Shown here: one piece after another, positions 1-10,343 of the stretch
Layout: every line of letters starts with the position of its first letter
How positions within the stretch are numbered: position 1 is the stretch's first letter
DNA from: Spiroplasma culicicola AES-1
GTDB lineage: Bacteria; Bacillota_I; Bacilli_A; Mycoplasmatales; Mycoplasmataceae
DNA: 64,000 bases
Direction of reading: 5' to 3'
NCBI RefSeq assembly: GCF_000565175.1
Contig: NZ_CP006681.1
Coordinates: forward strand, 558,001-622,000
Position numbers and translations under genes: made by a program
Notes under the pieces: model-generated
The model's input: the letters and a program-made list of their open reading frames with translations, nothing else
Told to the model about the DNA's origin: nothing
The model's database searches: none

Positions 1-1
1 T

Positions 2-2269
2 GAAGAATTTGATAATTTGTGAGTAGAGGATTTTATTAATTTTTCAGATACAGAACAAAGAGAATTTTTAATTCAAAGAGTTAAAGAAAATCAAGAAGCC
101 AAAATTCAATTGGATTTAATGAATCAAAATTCAAATTTTGTTTATGTAAGACGATATTTATATAAATTTCAAAAAGAAGTTATTAATAAGCTATCATATC
201 GACGATTTATGGGTAAAGATAAACATTTAGTTGTTATGGCAACTGGTACTGGAAAAACACTTGTTTCTGCTTTTGACTATAAAAGACAAATTGAAAGTGC
301 AAAACAAAATTTAAGAATTTTATTTTTAGCACATCAAAAAGAAATTATTGATCAAGCTATTAAAACTTATCGTCAAGTTTTAAATGATCCTAATTTTGGA
401 GAAGTGTTATATGATGGTCAAAACATTAGTCAAAAACCAAAACATCTTTTTGCAACCATACAGTCACTTTCAAACAAAATTAGTGATTTTGAAAAAGACC
501 AATTTGATATCATTGTTTTTGATGAAGCACATCATATTGCTGCAAACACTTTTGATAAAACTTTTAATTATTTTCAACCAAAACAAATTTTAGGTTTAAC
601 AGCAACTCCTGAAAGAGAAGATGGAAAAGACATAAAAACATATTTTAATAATGAATTTGCGTCAGAATTAAGATTATGAGATGCTGTAAATCAAAAATTA
701 CTTTGTCCTTTTGATTATTATTGTGTTGATGATACTTCAACTGATTTAACTGGAGTTGATTTAGATTCAGATAAAGAAATATTTAAAAAAATAAATACTG
801 ATTCTAGAAATGAATTATTATATAAAACAATTGAAAAATATTTGGGAATATATGCAAGACCAACTGCTTTGATATTTTGTGTGACAATTGAGCATGCCAA
901 TATTATTGCTAGTTTTTTAAAATTAAAAAATTTAAAAGCAGAAGTATTAACTTCTGAAAATAAAAAAGAGCGTAAAAGAATTTTGCATGAATTTAGTACT
1001 GGAAGAATAAATTACTTATGTGTTGTCAATATTTTTAATGAAGGAATTGATATTCCACAAATTAATACTATTATTTTATTGAGACCAACAAATTCCAAAA
1101 CAATTTATCTTCAACAACTTGGAAGAGGGCTAAGAAAAACAGAACTTAAAAATAAATTAGAAGTTTATGATTTAATTTCTAATATAGATAGTAAATATGA
1201 TTTAACTTTAGGAATTAGAAATTTATTTGATCCAAAAATTATAGGAACTAATTTTATTTCTGCAAAACAAGGTTTACCATATAATTCAACAATTACTTTA
1301 GAAAAACGTGCAGAAGAATTAATTTTAAGAAGTCTTAAAAAATGATATGGTAATAAAATTATTCTTAAAGATCAAGTTGTTAAATATTATAAAAAATATC
1401 AAGATAAAGCTTTGGAAATGATTATTAAAGATTATGATTTATCTCTACAAGATTTTTATAATACTTTAGATGATTTATTTTTAAAAACAGCGAAACAAAT
1501 AGGCAAGTATCAAAAATTTGAAAATGAAACTAAAAGAAATAAAAATATTTTAAAACAATTTATTTTCTTAGATAATTATCAAATTATAAATTACTTTTTA
1601 AAACGATTATCTAATCAAATTTTAAAATCTGAAATTGATTTAGATTTTGATAATTTATTAATGACTTCGTTTTTATATGAAATTACAAGTATGGATAAAT
1701 TTTTACAATTGTATCCAAATTATTTAGAAATAAATGATCTTGTTGAACATTTCATTAATAATAATAAAATTATTGTTGAAGAATTAATCTTAATATTAAA
1801 ATATAAGCTTGAAAATGAAACTTTAATTTTTACAAGTAATATTGATAAGCTTTTATCAATTGATTCAACTTATACAGTAAAACAATCACTTGCAGCAGTT
1901 GGAAGAACCAATTTCTTACATTATCGTGAAGAATTAAAAGTATTGACTTTTCAAGCTGGATATTTAACTTGACAAAATTCAAAGCAAATTATCTTAGCAG
2001 ATGAAGATGGAACAGGATATGGAAAATTGACAAAATATGATCCTGATAATAAGAAGTTTTATTGGTCTCTTCCCGAAACAATGACTTTAAAGCATAAAAT
2101 TATTAAAGATTTTAAAGATGAAAATATAATTAAATACTTATTTATTCATGATCGCCAAAATTATGAACAAAAAAATATGTTTTTAAAATTATATAAATTC
2201 ACTGGAATTGGAACTTTTAAAGAAATGTTGGTTAATAATTATTTAACAGCAGAATTTGATATTTTTTAA
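2..2269 (+). CDS. DEAD/DEAH-family helicase with DUF3427-like C-terminus (5' end missing)
   Basis: Open frame entering from the left edge and ending at TAA 2267-2269; 755 residues are in the window. It reads through in-frame TGA codons at 679, 1345, 1972 and elsewhere as Trp. Helicase motifs are in order: Walker A ATGTGKT (near base 240), DEAH (near 520), GLTATPERED (near 595) and a superfamily 2 motif VI-like QQLGRGLRK (near 1115). The long C-terminal part resembles DUF3427 of proteins that also carry an N-terminal phospholipase-D nuclease; that part would lie outside the window. The family is thought to act in DNA repair or defence, but the role is not established. Followed by a strong terminator. 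Confidence 0.85.
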
Positions 2270-2276
2270 ATATATT

Positions 2277-2303
2277 AAAAGGAGATAGATACTATCTCCT
2301 TTT
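2277..2303 (+). terminator. Rho-independent terminator after helicase
   Basis: A perfect 12-bp stem (AAAAGGAGATAG with CTATCTCCTTTT) with a 3-nt loop, 8 nt after the helicase stop. Confidence 0.85.
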
Positions 2304-2396
2304 AAATTACACTTTTTGTTTATTGTAATCACTTTTATGCTTATTATAATAAAAATAGTATTAAAAGAATGAATGAAATAATAACTCTATCAAAAA

Positions 2397-2411
2397 GGAT
2401 GGCAGGGTGGG
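2397..2411 (+). promoter_or_regulatory. G-rich leader element, possible two-tier G-quadruplex
   Basis: GGATGGCAGGGTGGG stands 26 nt before the start codon of the next gene in an otherwise very A+T-rich leader. It has four G runs with loops of 1-2 nt. It also contains an ATG (2399) preceded by AAAGG that opens a short frame of 17 codons ending inside the downstream gene. Function is unknown. Confidence 0.35.
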
Positions 2412-2436
2412 TTTGTCGAATGAAAGGAATTAATAT

Positions 2437-3324
2437 ATGTTTAAATTACTAAGTTTAATTGGAACTTTATCAGTTGGTTCATCAGCTGTGACGCCAATTG
2501 TAATTGCAAATCATAATGTAAATGAAGAAATTTCAACTGATGTTGAAAAAGGAATGATGTATATTTTTATTGATAATGATAAACATTTTGATAGTGAGGG
2601 AAATCTAATACTTGGAACTCAAGATTACAAAGAGATTTTAATTAAAGAAGTAGAAAGACAAAGACAATTTAATCAAGAAAATGGTGTTACAAATTTTGAA
2701 ATTAAAGAAAGTACTACAAGATTTCCTGGAACTCAAAAAGATGGAGAAATTCAAGTAGGAAGAAATATTGCAAGAATAGTTAATGCAGTTGAATATGAAA
2801 TTTTAAATGTTAATGTGAATATTGAAAAACTAGATAACTTTGGAAACTTTACATACGCAATCGAATATACAGCAATTGCTGATGGAGAGCAATATACTGA
2901 AAATTTATATGGATATCAACCAAAACAAGCTTTAACAGATTTTCAAATTAAACCAGGATATGTAATTCAATTCGAAACAGAATATGAAATTGGAAATTCA
3001 ATTGAATATACTGATAATAATTTTGAATCTGGAATTTATTTACCTGATTTAGGAATTGATTTCTTAGTATGGCAAGTTATTGATATGTTTAATTATTCAA
3101 ATTCAAATTTCAATTCTGACGCAATTGATTATATTAATAAAACTATGAATACAAAAATTGAATCTGCAACTTCAATCGAAGTTTATTCAGCAGTAAAAAA
3201 TAATGAAGGTTATGAAAAGGGTTCACAAATTTTAAATGATGAAGTTGTAAGTGATGAATATTTCTATGTTTCATTCACATCAAGTGATGCAACTGGAACA
3301 TTCAACATGCTAGTACATAAATAA
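2437..3324 (+). CDS. Secreted protein, lipoprotein-like without lipobox cysteine
   Basis: 295 residues with a typical mollicute export signal (residues 1-24, FKLLSLIGTLSVGSS core) but no cysteine. At residue 24, where every lipoprotein in this window has Cys, it has Ala followed by Asn. The protein would therefore be released or held by an uncleaved signal rather than by lipid. The mature part is acidic, rich in Glu, Asn and Tyr, with no recognised domain. It uses a TGG tryptophan codon at 3069. SD-like AAAGGA lies 7 nt before ATG. It stands alone between two terminators. Confidence 0.75.
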   Translation: MFKLLSLIGTLSVGSSAVTPIVIANHNVNEEISTDVEKGMMYIFIDNDKHFDSEGNLILGTQDYKEILIKEVERQRQFNQENGVTNFEIKESTTRFPGTQKDGEIQVGRNIARIVNAVEYEILNVNVNIEKLDNFGNFTYAIEYTAIADGEQYTENLYGYQPKQALTDFQIKPGYVIQFETEYEIGNSIEYTDNNFESGIYLPDLGIDFLVWQVIDMFNYSNSNFNSDAIDYINKTMNTKIESATSIEVYSAVKNNEGYEKGSQILNDEVVSDEYFYVSFTSSDATGTFNMLVHK

Positions 3325-3327
3325 AAT

Positions 3328-3386
3328 AAAAAATATCTTTATTAACTAATCAAAAGATTGATTTAGTTTTATAAAGATATTTTTTT
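3328..3386 (+). terminator. Terminator with long imperfect hairpin
   Basis: AAAAATATCTTTAT pairs with ATAAAGATATTTTT, with a T tract on the right. An inner imperfect pairing (ACTAATC with GATTGATTTAGT) extends the stem. It lies between convergent genes and probably works from both sides. Confidence 0.75.
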
Positions 3387-3394
3387 ATAAATAA

Positions 3395-3949
3395 TTAATA
3401 TTTGAAATCACAATCATTAACATGATCATTTATTATTCCAATTGCTTGTAAAAATGAATAAACGGTAGTTTTTCCCAAAAAAGCAAATCCTTTTTGCTTT
3501 AAGATTTTGCTAATTTCAATTGATAAATCTGAATAGGCAAGTATTTCTTCTTGTTTTTCAATTGAATTAACTATTTGTTTATTGTTAACAAAACTTCAAA
3601 TAAAATTACTAAAACTTTGATATTCTTCTTGAATTTTTAAAAAAGCATTAGCATTAGTAACAGCTGCTTTAATTTTTAATCTATTTCTAATAATTCCAGG
3701 ATTATTTAATAATTCATTTTTTTTACTTTCATTATATTGTGCAATTTTTTGATAATCTCAATTATCAAAAGCTGTTCTAAAGTTAGTTCGTTTCTTTAAA
3801 ATCGTATTTCAACTTAAACCTGCTTGATTTAATTCTAAAATTAGCATTTCAAATATTTTTGTATCATCATAAACAGGTTTACATCATTCATTATCATGAT
3901 ATTCTTGATCAAATTGATCTTTTGTAGCTCATAGACATCTCTTTTTCAT
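3395..3949 (-). CDS. tag: DNA-3-methyladenine glycosylase I
   Basis: 184 residues on the minus strand, starting MKKRCLWATKDQFDQEYHDN. It contains several TGA Trp codons, so it appears broken under the standard code. The family pattern is clear: an N-terminal RC-W motif, YHDNEW, DDTKIFEMLILELNQAGLSW, ILKKR-FR-AF, and a C-terminal HVNDCDF that supplies the Cys/His zinc ligands. It removes 3-methyladenine from DNA in base excision repair. Length matches the family (about 185). It is divergent from the following plus-strand gene. Confidence 0.92.
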
Positions 3950-4020
3950 TTTTTATTTCCTTTGTTTTCAATTTATTATACCACTTAAAGTATGAATAAA
4001 TATTTGAGAATAAATTCATA

Positions 4021-4067
4021 AATGATTATACAACCCTTAGTGGCGAGAGGGTATATTTTTAATCATT
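4021..4067. other. Nested inverted repeat in divergent intergenic region
   Basis: Outer arms AATGATTA (4021-4028) and TAATCATT (4060-4067) enclose an inner ACCCT/AGGGT stem (4033-4037, 4048-4052) with loop TAGTGGCGAG. The loop and inner stem are unusually G+C-rich for this genome. It lies between the starts of tag (minus) and the 4119 gene (plus), just upstream of the extended -10 at 4072-4080. It could be an operator or a small structured RNA. Confidence 0.4.
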
Positions 4068-4071
4068 TTTT

Positions 4072-4080
4072 TGCTATAAT
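4072..4080 (+). promoter_or_regulatory. Extended -10 promoter (TGCTATAAT)
   Basis: TG-C-TATAAT, 38 nt before the ATG at 4119. No convincing -35 was seen, as is common for extended -10 promoters in mollicutes. Confidence 0.6.
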
Positions 4081-4118
4081 CTATTTAAATAGTTTGATAT
4101 TTATAGGGGAGAAATTGT

Positions 4119-5504
4119 ATGTTTGTAAAGAAAATACTTGTAAAAAACTTCATAATACCAGGAGAACAAGAGTTCATTTTTGATGAGGAACAAAACTTAA
4201 TTGATGGGTGATTTTATAACATTAAAGAATTACCTTTAATTAATGAATTGTTAAACGGTAAGTGAAATGAAAATACTTTAAGTTTTGAAAAATATTATCC
4301 AAAATTTGCAAGAAAAATTGCAGATATGGATTTACAAATTGATGCTTTAATTGTATTTACACCAGAAGAATTAGAATTAATGAATAAACATATTATTCAA
4401 TATACTGGAAAAGCTCAATATTCAAGAGCATGATATTATTCAATTAAATGTACATATCCATACATTTTCCCAGTAGTATCATTAGTACCAGCTGAAAATC
4501 CAAAAGATAATACTTTTGGTATTGGAACTCATTATGAAAAATTTATCAAAGTTAATTCAACTAAAAAAGATATTTTAACAGTTACAGGAATGAATGCTGT
4601 TGGACTATTACGTGAAAAATACTTTGAATATAAAGCAATGCAAGTTAGAGTTGATCAATTAAAAACTCATAAACGTTATTTAGATGTTATTAAATCAACA
4701 TATAGATATGATGAACAATTTATTAAAAAAATTGGACAAGTAGTTTACGCAATTGATGATGGAGATGTAATCAATTATGGAGACCAAGCAGATTTCTTCT
4801 TAAGAAATAAAGGGTTTGCAGAGTTTTTAGATTCAGTGCCATTATTAAAAGAGAATTTAGAAATTAAATTTGATTTTGCAGAAATGTTATATGAAGTATA
4901 TTTAAGAGATTTACAATGAATATATTCAGTAAAAAGTTCAAATGATATTTTAGAAATTAGAAAAATAATTGTTAAAGCTCACTGTGAAAAACCATTAAAT
5001 GATCGTAATGTTTTATCATTAATTAAATTTGATTTAAAATATGATCCAAAAATGGATATAACAGAAATGCAAAAAGAATTTATTGAAGATCCAACAAATG
5101 CAACAGTGTTAAAAGAAAAAGATGAACCAATTAATATGTTTGATAAAAGCGTTGTTGAAGAGGTTGATTTAACTAAATATGATGATACTTCTGATTTAGA
5201 AGATTTAGCAATTTTAAAATCTTCTTTAAAAGATGAAGAGAAAAAAATTAAAGAAGCTCGTAAAGCTGAATTATTAAAAGCTAAAAGACAAATTCAAGAT
5301 GCTAAAGAACATGAAAAACGTGTTACTTTAGAAGAAAAACAAAAATTAAAAGCTGCAAAAGAAAAAATGAAAGCAAAGGAACTTGAAACATCAAAAAAAA
5401 TTGCTGAGGGAAAAAGAAAAGCAGCTGAAAAACAAAAACAACAAGATTTAATTCTAAAACAACAAAGACAAAAAAGAAATGAATCTCAACAAAAAGCAGA
5501 TTAG
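4119..5504 (+). CDS. Unknown protein with C-terminal charged coiled coil
   Basis: 461 residues beginning MFVKKILVKNFIIPGEQEF, after an AGGGGAGA ribosome site. Two in-frame TGA codons at 4209 and 4431 are Trp. The N-terminal two-thirds is an apparently globular region with no family I recognise. Residues from about 360 to the end are almost all Lys, Glu, Ala and Gln and should form a long single helix or coiled coil. No signal peptide or membrane segment, so probably cytoplasmic. Monocistronic: its own promoter and a terminator that contains the stop codon. Confidence 0.8.
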
Positions 5505-5517
5505 TATCTGCTTTTTT
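5491..5517 (+). terminator. Terminator overlapping stop codon
   Basis: AAAAAGCAGAT pairs with ATCTGCTTTTT. The TAG stop of the preceding gene sits in the loop, so translation to the end would cover the left arm. Confidence 0.85.
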
Positions 5518-5600
5518 ATTGCACTAATCGATATGTTTTATTAATGAGTGTAATAAAAGTATAGAATTTATGTATAATCTTAGTATAAGAGGTATTTATC

Positions 5601-6911
5601 ATGGACAAATCAAAAAACAATAAACTTGTAGAAGAGTATGATTTTATTGATCGTGCTGCTTTGTATAAGGAATTAAAAAATAACCAAATTTCTAATGAAG
5701 ATGCTCAAAAATTTGTTGAATCTATTTTTGAAAATTATTTCTTAGATAATGATAATATTAACTTTTTACAAATGAATGGGTATCATTTTTTTTCATTTTT
5801 AGATGATGAACTTTGTTTTTGTTTAAGCGCAAAACCATATGGAGAATGTTGCAAACTTAATTTAAAAACAGATATTCATAAAGAATATGTTGCATTTGAA
5901 AAAAGTTTAGTAAATGACAAAGAATATCAAAAATACTTACTAAATTCACAAGAAATTTATCAAGCAGTTTATAAAAAAGTTGCAAAACAAGAAGTATGTA
6001 ATTATGTTTCATGTTCAGAACCAACAGTTGCAAATAATTTATATAACTTTGATTTTGCAAAACAAAAATTTGTAACTACAAAAAAAGATATTCCATTTGA
6101 TAATAAATACAAAATGGGAGATATCTTCTTTGACTTAGCTGTTAAAAAAACATTCACTTTCAATGGTTTTTGTAAAAAACATGATGAGCTTACAAATATA
6201 AAGCTATCAAAAGATTCTAAAGATAAAGATATCATTAATTTGCATTATCGTGCATTAGTGTTTAAAGCATTTAACTATAAAGTTTATTTAAATGCTTTAA
6301 AAGAAGAATATTTAAAATATTTTAATTCAATTAAAGAAGAAGGTTTTAAATCGTTATTTATCTTTAGATTAAAAAAAGTTTCAAACCAGACTAGTTCAGT
6401 TTTTAATACACTAGTTGAATATCAAAAAAATTTAAAAACTAATAATGAAATTGAAATTGTTAAAATTAATTTACCAGTTTCAGAAGCAATTGAGGTCTTA
6501 GATCTAGTTTATCCTCAAATTTGTCCAAATGATTTTAAACTTGTAAACTCTGTAAATAATATCTTTATTCAAGAAAATATTGCTATTATGAATGTTGCAA
6601 ATGAGAATAAACATTCGTTTACAACATTCAGTTATATTAAAAGTAATAAAGCATTGAATGAATTCTTCAAACAATATTTAAAAATAATTAAAGATAAAGC
6701 AAAATCAGAAGCTGCATTTGTTTCAAATTGTGCTTTGATTTTAACTGATAATATTTTGTTTAAACAAGAGTATTTTGATCAATTATCTCAAGAAAATAAA
6801 GCTTTATTTTCTGCATTAAATAAATTTAGATTTGAAAATCCTAATATGGGTCAAGAATACATTAAGATGAAATTCTTTGCGGGATTTAATAAAGGTAACA
6901 ATTTCTTTTAA
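5601..6911 (+). CDS. SEC-C-motif-like cysteine protein
   Basis: 436 residues. CFCLSAKPYGECC near residues 74-86 resembles the SEC-C zinc motif (CxC...CC). A second Cys/His set follows: CNYVSC near 134-139 and GFCKKHDE near 192-199, then LHYRALVFKAFNYKVYLN. This order (SEC-C-like, C-x4-C, GFCxKHD, then a helical RAL-E/K-x-YL segment) matches a widespread uncharacterised bacterial family, which is a recollection rather than a search result. Probably binds zinc. It is followed after 31 nt by a P-loop ATPase, so the two are likely co-transcribed. Confidence 0.65.
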   Translation: MDKSKNNKLVEEYDFIDRAALYKELKNNQISNEDAQKFVESIFENYFLDNDNINFLQMNGYHFFSFLDDELCFCLSAKPYGECCKLNLKTDIHKEYVAFEKSLVNDKEYQKYLLNSQEIYQAVYKKVAKQEVCNYVSCSEPTVANNLYNFDFAKQKFVTTKKDIPFDNKYKMGDIFFDLAVKKTFTFNGFCKKHDELTNIKLSKDSKDKDIINLHYRALVFKAFNYKVYLNALKEEYLKYFNSIKEEGFKSLFIFRLKKVSNQTSSVFNTLVEYQKNLKTNNEIEIVKINLPVSEAIEVLDLVYPQICPNDFKLVNSVNNIFIQENIAIMNVANENKHSFTTFSYIKSNKALNEFFKQYLKIIKDKAKSEAAFVSNCALILTDNILFKQEYFDQLSQENKALFSALNKFRFENPNMGQEYIKMKFFAGFNKGNNFF

Positions 6912-6942
6912 TAGAAATTGTTTTAAAGAAGGTTAGTTTTAT

Positions 6943-8307
6943 ATGTACAATGAAAAATACTTTGATAAAGTGAACGGGAAAAAATTATTACAAAAGATTT
7001 TAAATAATATTTTTAATGAATATAAAGGCGCTATTGCAATTGATGGACCAAGTTTATCTGGAAAATCTTCAGTTGTTAATGAAACAATTGAAAGATTAAT
7101 TCAAGAGGGTTTTATTAATGTTTATTTTGATTTTAAAAACTTTGTAGACAATAGAGACATTTTAAGTGAATTTACTGGAATGTTAATTTTTAAATTGAAA
7201 TCACTATTGGGAAAAAGATTTATTAAAAGATTTTTAAAAGCAAATCATATTAAAAAAATTGAATATACAAAGATTGCTTCTTCAAAACAAAAAGCAATTA
7301 CATTTACTTTTAGAAAGAAAAAGAAAAAACATGATAAAGAATTTAATTATTTGCTAAATACATTATTAGAAATTGATCAATTAATACAAACACACAATAT
7401 TAGATTATTATTAACATTTGATAATTTAGAAAATCTAGAATTATATGAAATTTATGATGCATATAAATTATTAGAGATAATTTCACAAAATATTAAACAC
7501 ATTTATACAATTACAACAGTGGATTCAAACTATTTAAAAACAGACTTAAATATTAAAGATGAGTTTGAATCAATGTTTCCAACAATCTTTGAAATTAAAA
7601 AGGAATTTGATTTCTATGATCATCATAATAAATTTGTGAAACAGTTTATTGCTCAAGAAAAGATTTATGATATTTCTTTAATTAAATCAATTGATATTGA
7701 TTTGGACTTAATTGAAAAATGATTAAAACGTACTTATGATTTTCATTTGATTGAAGATGATAAAAAATATTATGAAGAATTATGTTTTATCTTTTGAACA
7801 CTAAAATATTACAAAATTCAAGATTTTGAATTAATTGATACATTAAATAATTCAATGGAATTTATAAAAGATGTCAAAAGAAATAATAAAATTTATGATA
7901 TTGATTCAGTTTCAAATCTTAATTTAATAACTTTGGCCCTAAAAAATGCAGGTTTCAAATTTAATCAAAAGAATACTTTCTTAGAATTAATTCAAATACT
8001 TGAATTACCAACCAAAAGTGCTTTACCAGTATTAATTTATTTTTCAAATGACAATAAATTTAGTGTTGTAAATGAGCTATACATTTTCTACATATTTGTT
8101 GCAAACTTAACACAAATTAAGTCGCCTTACAATCAAAGAGAAAATATTGCCTTTTTAATTGATAATAATACTTTAAAACCAAGTGTATTATCAGTTTTAA
8201 AAGTAATGAATCAAAGAATTGTAGAAGAAATGAGTTCTTCAAGAATTAAAGAAATTTATGACATTGAATTCTTTGAAATATTAAAAAATTTCTTAGAATT
8301 GTTATAA
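6943..8307 (+). CDS. P-loop NTPase, KAP/AAA-like
   Basis: 454 residues, reading through TGA at 7723 and 7798 as Trp. Walker A is GPSLSGKSS (about residues 34-42). The Walker B-like strand is RLLLTFDNLENL (about 150-160). This resembles the KAP/STAND-type AAA ATPases, whose Walker B is followed by D-x-D/E. The central segment is basic (RKKKKKHDK). No transmembrane pair typical of classical KAP proteins is obvious. It is the second gene of a pair with the SEC-C-like protein and ends at a strong terminator. Function unknown; a defence or stress role is only a guess. Confidence 0.6.
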
Positions 8308-8310
8308 ATA

Positions 8311-8347
8311 AAAAGCCATTATTATAAATATAATAATGGCTTTTTTT
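8311..8347 (+). terminator. Bidirectional terminator, 15-bp stem
   Basis: AAAAGCCATTATTAT pairs perfectly with ATAATAATGGCTTTT, with T tracts on both strands. It separates the plus-strand ATPase gene from the convergent minus-strand gene. Confidence 0.9.
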
Positions 8348-8362
8348 ATTAGTTATTAATGA

Positions 8363-8551
8363 TTATTTTTCTGTTTCTTCAACCGAATGATCTCAGTCGA
8401 TATTGTTATCTTGATCTTTTTCTTTTTTGTAACAATCATCGCAAACTGCCACAGGCACTTCGTCTTCAATTGTTTCATCAAAGATATAAATTCTTTTGGG
8501 ATCTAAAGCATTAACTTCTTTTCCACAGTTATTTAATTCACATTTAGTCAC
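8363..8551 (-). CDS. Small zinc-ribbon-like protein
   Basis: 62 residues with start codon GTG (8551-8549), chosen because AAAAGGAG lies 7 nt upstream. The sequence has CELNNC near the N-terminus and CDDC in the middle (C-x4-C and C-x2-C), consistent with one zinc site, then an acidic tail with one TGA Trp. Too short to classify. It follows guaC after about 40 nt on the same strand and may be co-transcribed with it. Confidence 0.65.
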
Positions 8552-8591
8552 AATATCACTCCTTTTTATTATTTTATCTTAAAATAATAAA

Positions 8592-9554
8592 TTAGAAGTT
8601 ACTTGTTTTTAAAATTACATAATCAACTTTTTTGATGTCACTTACAATATTTCCCCCTGAATAAGAGATTGATGATTGTAAATCTTCTTGCATTTCTTTA
8701 TAAGTTTCTAGTAATTTTCCTCTTACTTGAATTAACTCTTTTTTACCCTCAACATAACGTTTTTCACCTTTGTTATATTCACTAGCACTTCCGTAGTACT
8801 CTTTAAACATTACTCCATCAATTTCAACGTTTGCTCCAGGTGATTCTTCATGAGCTGCAAATAAACTACCTACCATACACATAGTTGCACCAAATCTAAT
8901 TGATTTAGCGATATCTCCATTTACACGTAATCCACCATCAGCAATAATTGGTTTTTTTGCAGCTTTGCTACATCATTTTATTGCTCCAAGTTGTCATCCA
9001 CCAGTTCCAAAACCTGTTTTTAATTTAGTAATACATACTTTTCCAGGGCCAACTCCAACTTTAGTTGCATCAGCACCTCAGTATTCTAAATCTCTAACAG
9101 CATGAGGGGTTCCCACATTTCCAGCAATGATAAATGTTTTATCTTGCATATGTTTTCTAATATGTTCAATCATATTTTTAACACTTAATGAATGTCCATG
9201 AGCTATATCAATTGTGATATATTCAGGAATTAAGTTTTCTTTTACTAAGTTTTCGATTAAATCATAGTCTTCTTGTTTTACTCCAACAGAAATTGAAGCA
9301 ATTAAACCAAGTGATTTCATTTTTCTAGTAAATTCAACACTATTAACATTGAAACGATGCATTACATAAAATTGATTTTCTTTTGCAAGTAATTCACATA
9401 ATTCTTCATTAATAACTGAAGCCATATTTGCTGGCATTACTGGCATTTTAAATGTGTGATTTCCTAATTTAACTGAAGTGTCACACTCACTTCTTGATTT
9501 AACAACACACATACTTGGAATAAGTTGTATATCTTCATAATCAAATGCGTACAT
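8592..9554 (-). CDS. guaC: GMP reductase
   Basis: 320 residues, with TGA Trp codons in the middle. Features are of the IMPDH/GMPR TIM-barrel: [15 protein letters not shown] at the N-terminus, [33 protein letters not shown] (containing the catalytic Cys), [19 protein letters not shown] and a C-terminal [18 protein letters not shown]. Absence of CBS domains and the short length favour GMP reductase over IMP dehydrogenase. It converts GMP to IMP with NADPH, linking guanine and adenine nucleotide pools in a purine-scavenging cell. Confidence 0.92.
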
Positions 9555-9592
9555 AATAATTTCTCCTTGTCATACCTATCAATTTATAACAT

Positions 9593-9622
9593 AAAAAAAA
9601 TGAGTTTGAACTCATTTTTTTT
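9593..9622 (-). terminator. Terminator downstream of azoreductase gene
   Basis: A8-TGAGTT pairs with AACTCA-T8. The symmetric A/T tails allow function in either direction, but the gene it closes is the minus-strand azoreductase gene, which ends at 9628. Confidence 0.8.
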
Positions 9623-9627
9623 ATTTT

Positions 9628-10230
9628 CTAAAAGTTTTTTACAACTTCTTTAATTTTATCTTCAATAGTTAAAAATGCTTCTTTTGGATTCATTGTTGAA
9701 ATTGGAGCAATTTTTGTTCCAGCAAATAAAATAGGTTCATTTACAGTAGCTCCTGTAAATTCTCAAGTTCCTTTTAAATATGCTGTGTGATCTCCAAATA
9801 AATATCATCCATAAGGAGCACCTTGAGTTGTTAAAATTTGCACTTTTAAGTGATCTAATAGACCTACAGCATCTCCTTTTTTAACATATTTATATGAAAA
9901 AGTTTGATCTGCTAATAAAATATGGTCTAAATAGTTTTTAATTAAAGTTGATACATTGAAGTTGTTCATTGGACTTGCAATAATAACTTTGTTAACTTCT
10001 TTTAATTGATTAATATATTTTAATGCATCATTTTCATTGAAGTAAGTTCCAAAATTATCTCTTGTAATAGTAATTGCAGCCATTGCTTCATTATTTAAAT
10101 CTAAATTAATAATTTCATCATTTGGATTTAAAGCTTTATATTCTTCAACAAATTTATTTGTTAAAGCCATTGAAAAAGATTTTTCAGGTGCACTTACAGT
10201 TCCTGTGATTACCAATACTTTGTTTGACAT
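9628..10230 (-). CDS. azoR: FMN-dependent NADH-azoreductase (flavodoxin-fold)
   Basis: 200 residues. VLVITGTVSAPEKSFSMALTN gives the flavodoxin-like FMN phosphate loop. IIASPMNNFNVSTLIKNYLD is the AzoR/AcpD signature, followed by TTQGAPYGW, which lines the flavin site. Length equals the family norm. These quinone/azo reductases use NAD(P)H for two-electron reduction and probably handle quinone or electrophile stress. GGAGG lies before the ATG. Single-gene unit. Confidence 0.88.
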
Positions 10231-10343
10231 GTTTTATACCTCCATAATTGATTTTATTCCAAAAAAAGTGAAATATTTTTTTAAATTACTAAATAGTTTA
10301 TTTATTATTTTGTTAAAATCTAGTAGGTTGGAGAATTTCATAT

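Noticed and set aside
3395-3949. Region between 3325 and 4118 looks gene-free
   Set aside because: On the minus strand with TGA as Trp it encodes Tag.
5857-6235. Minus-strand ORFs of 67-77 residues opposite the SEC-C-like gene
   Set aside because: They overlap a strongly supported coding frame and have no ribosome site or domain.
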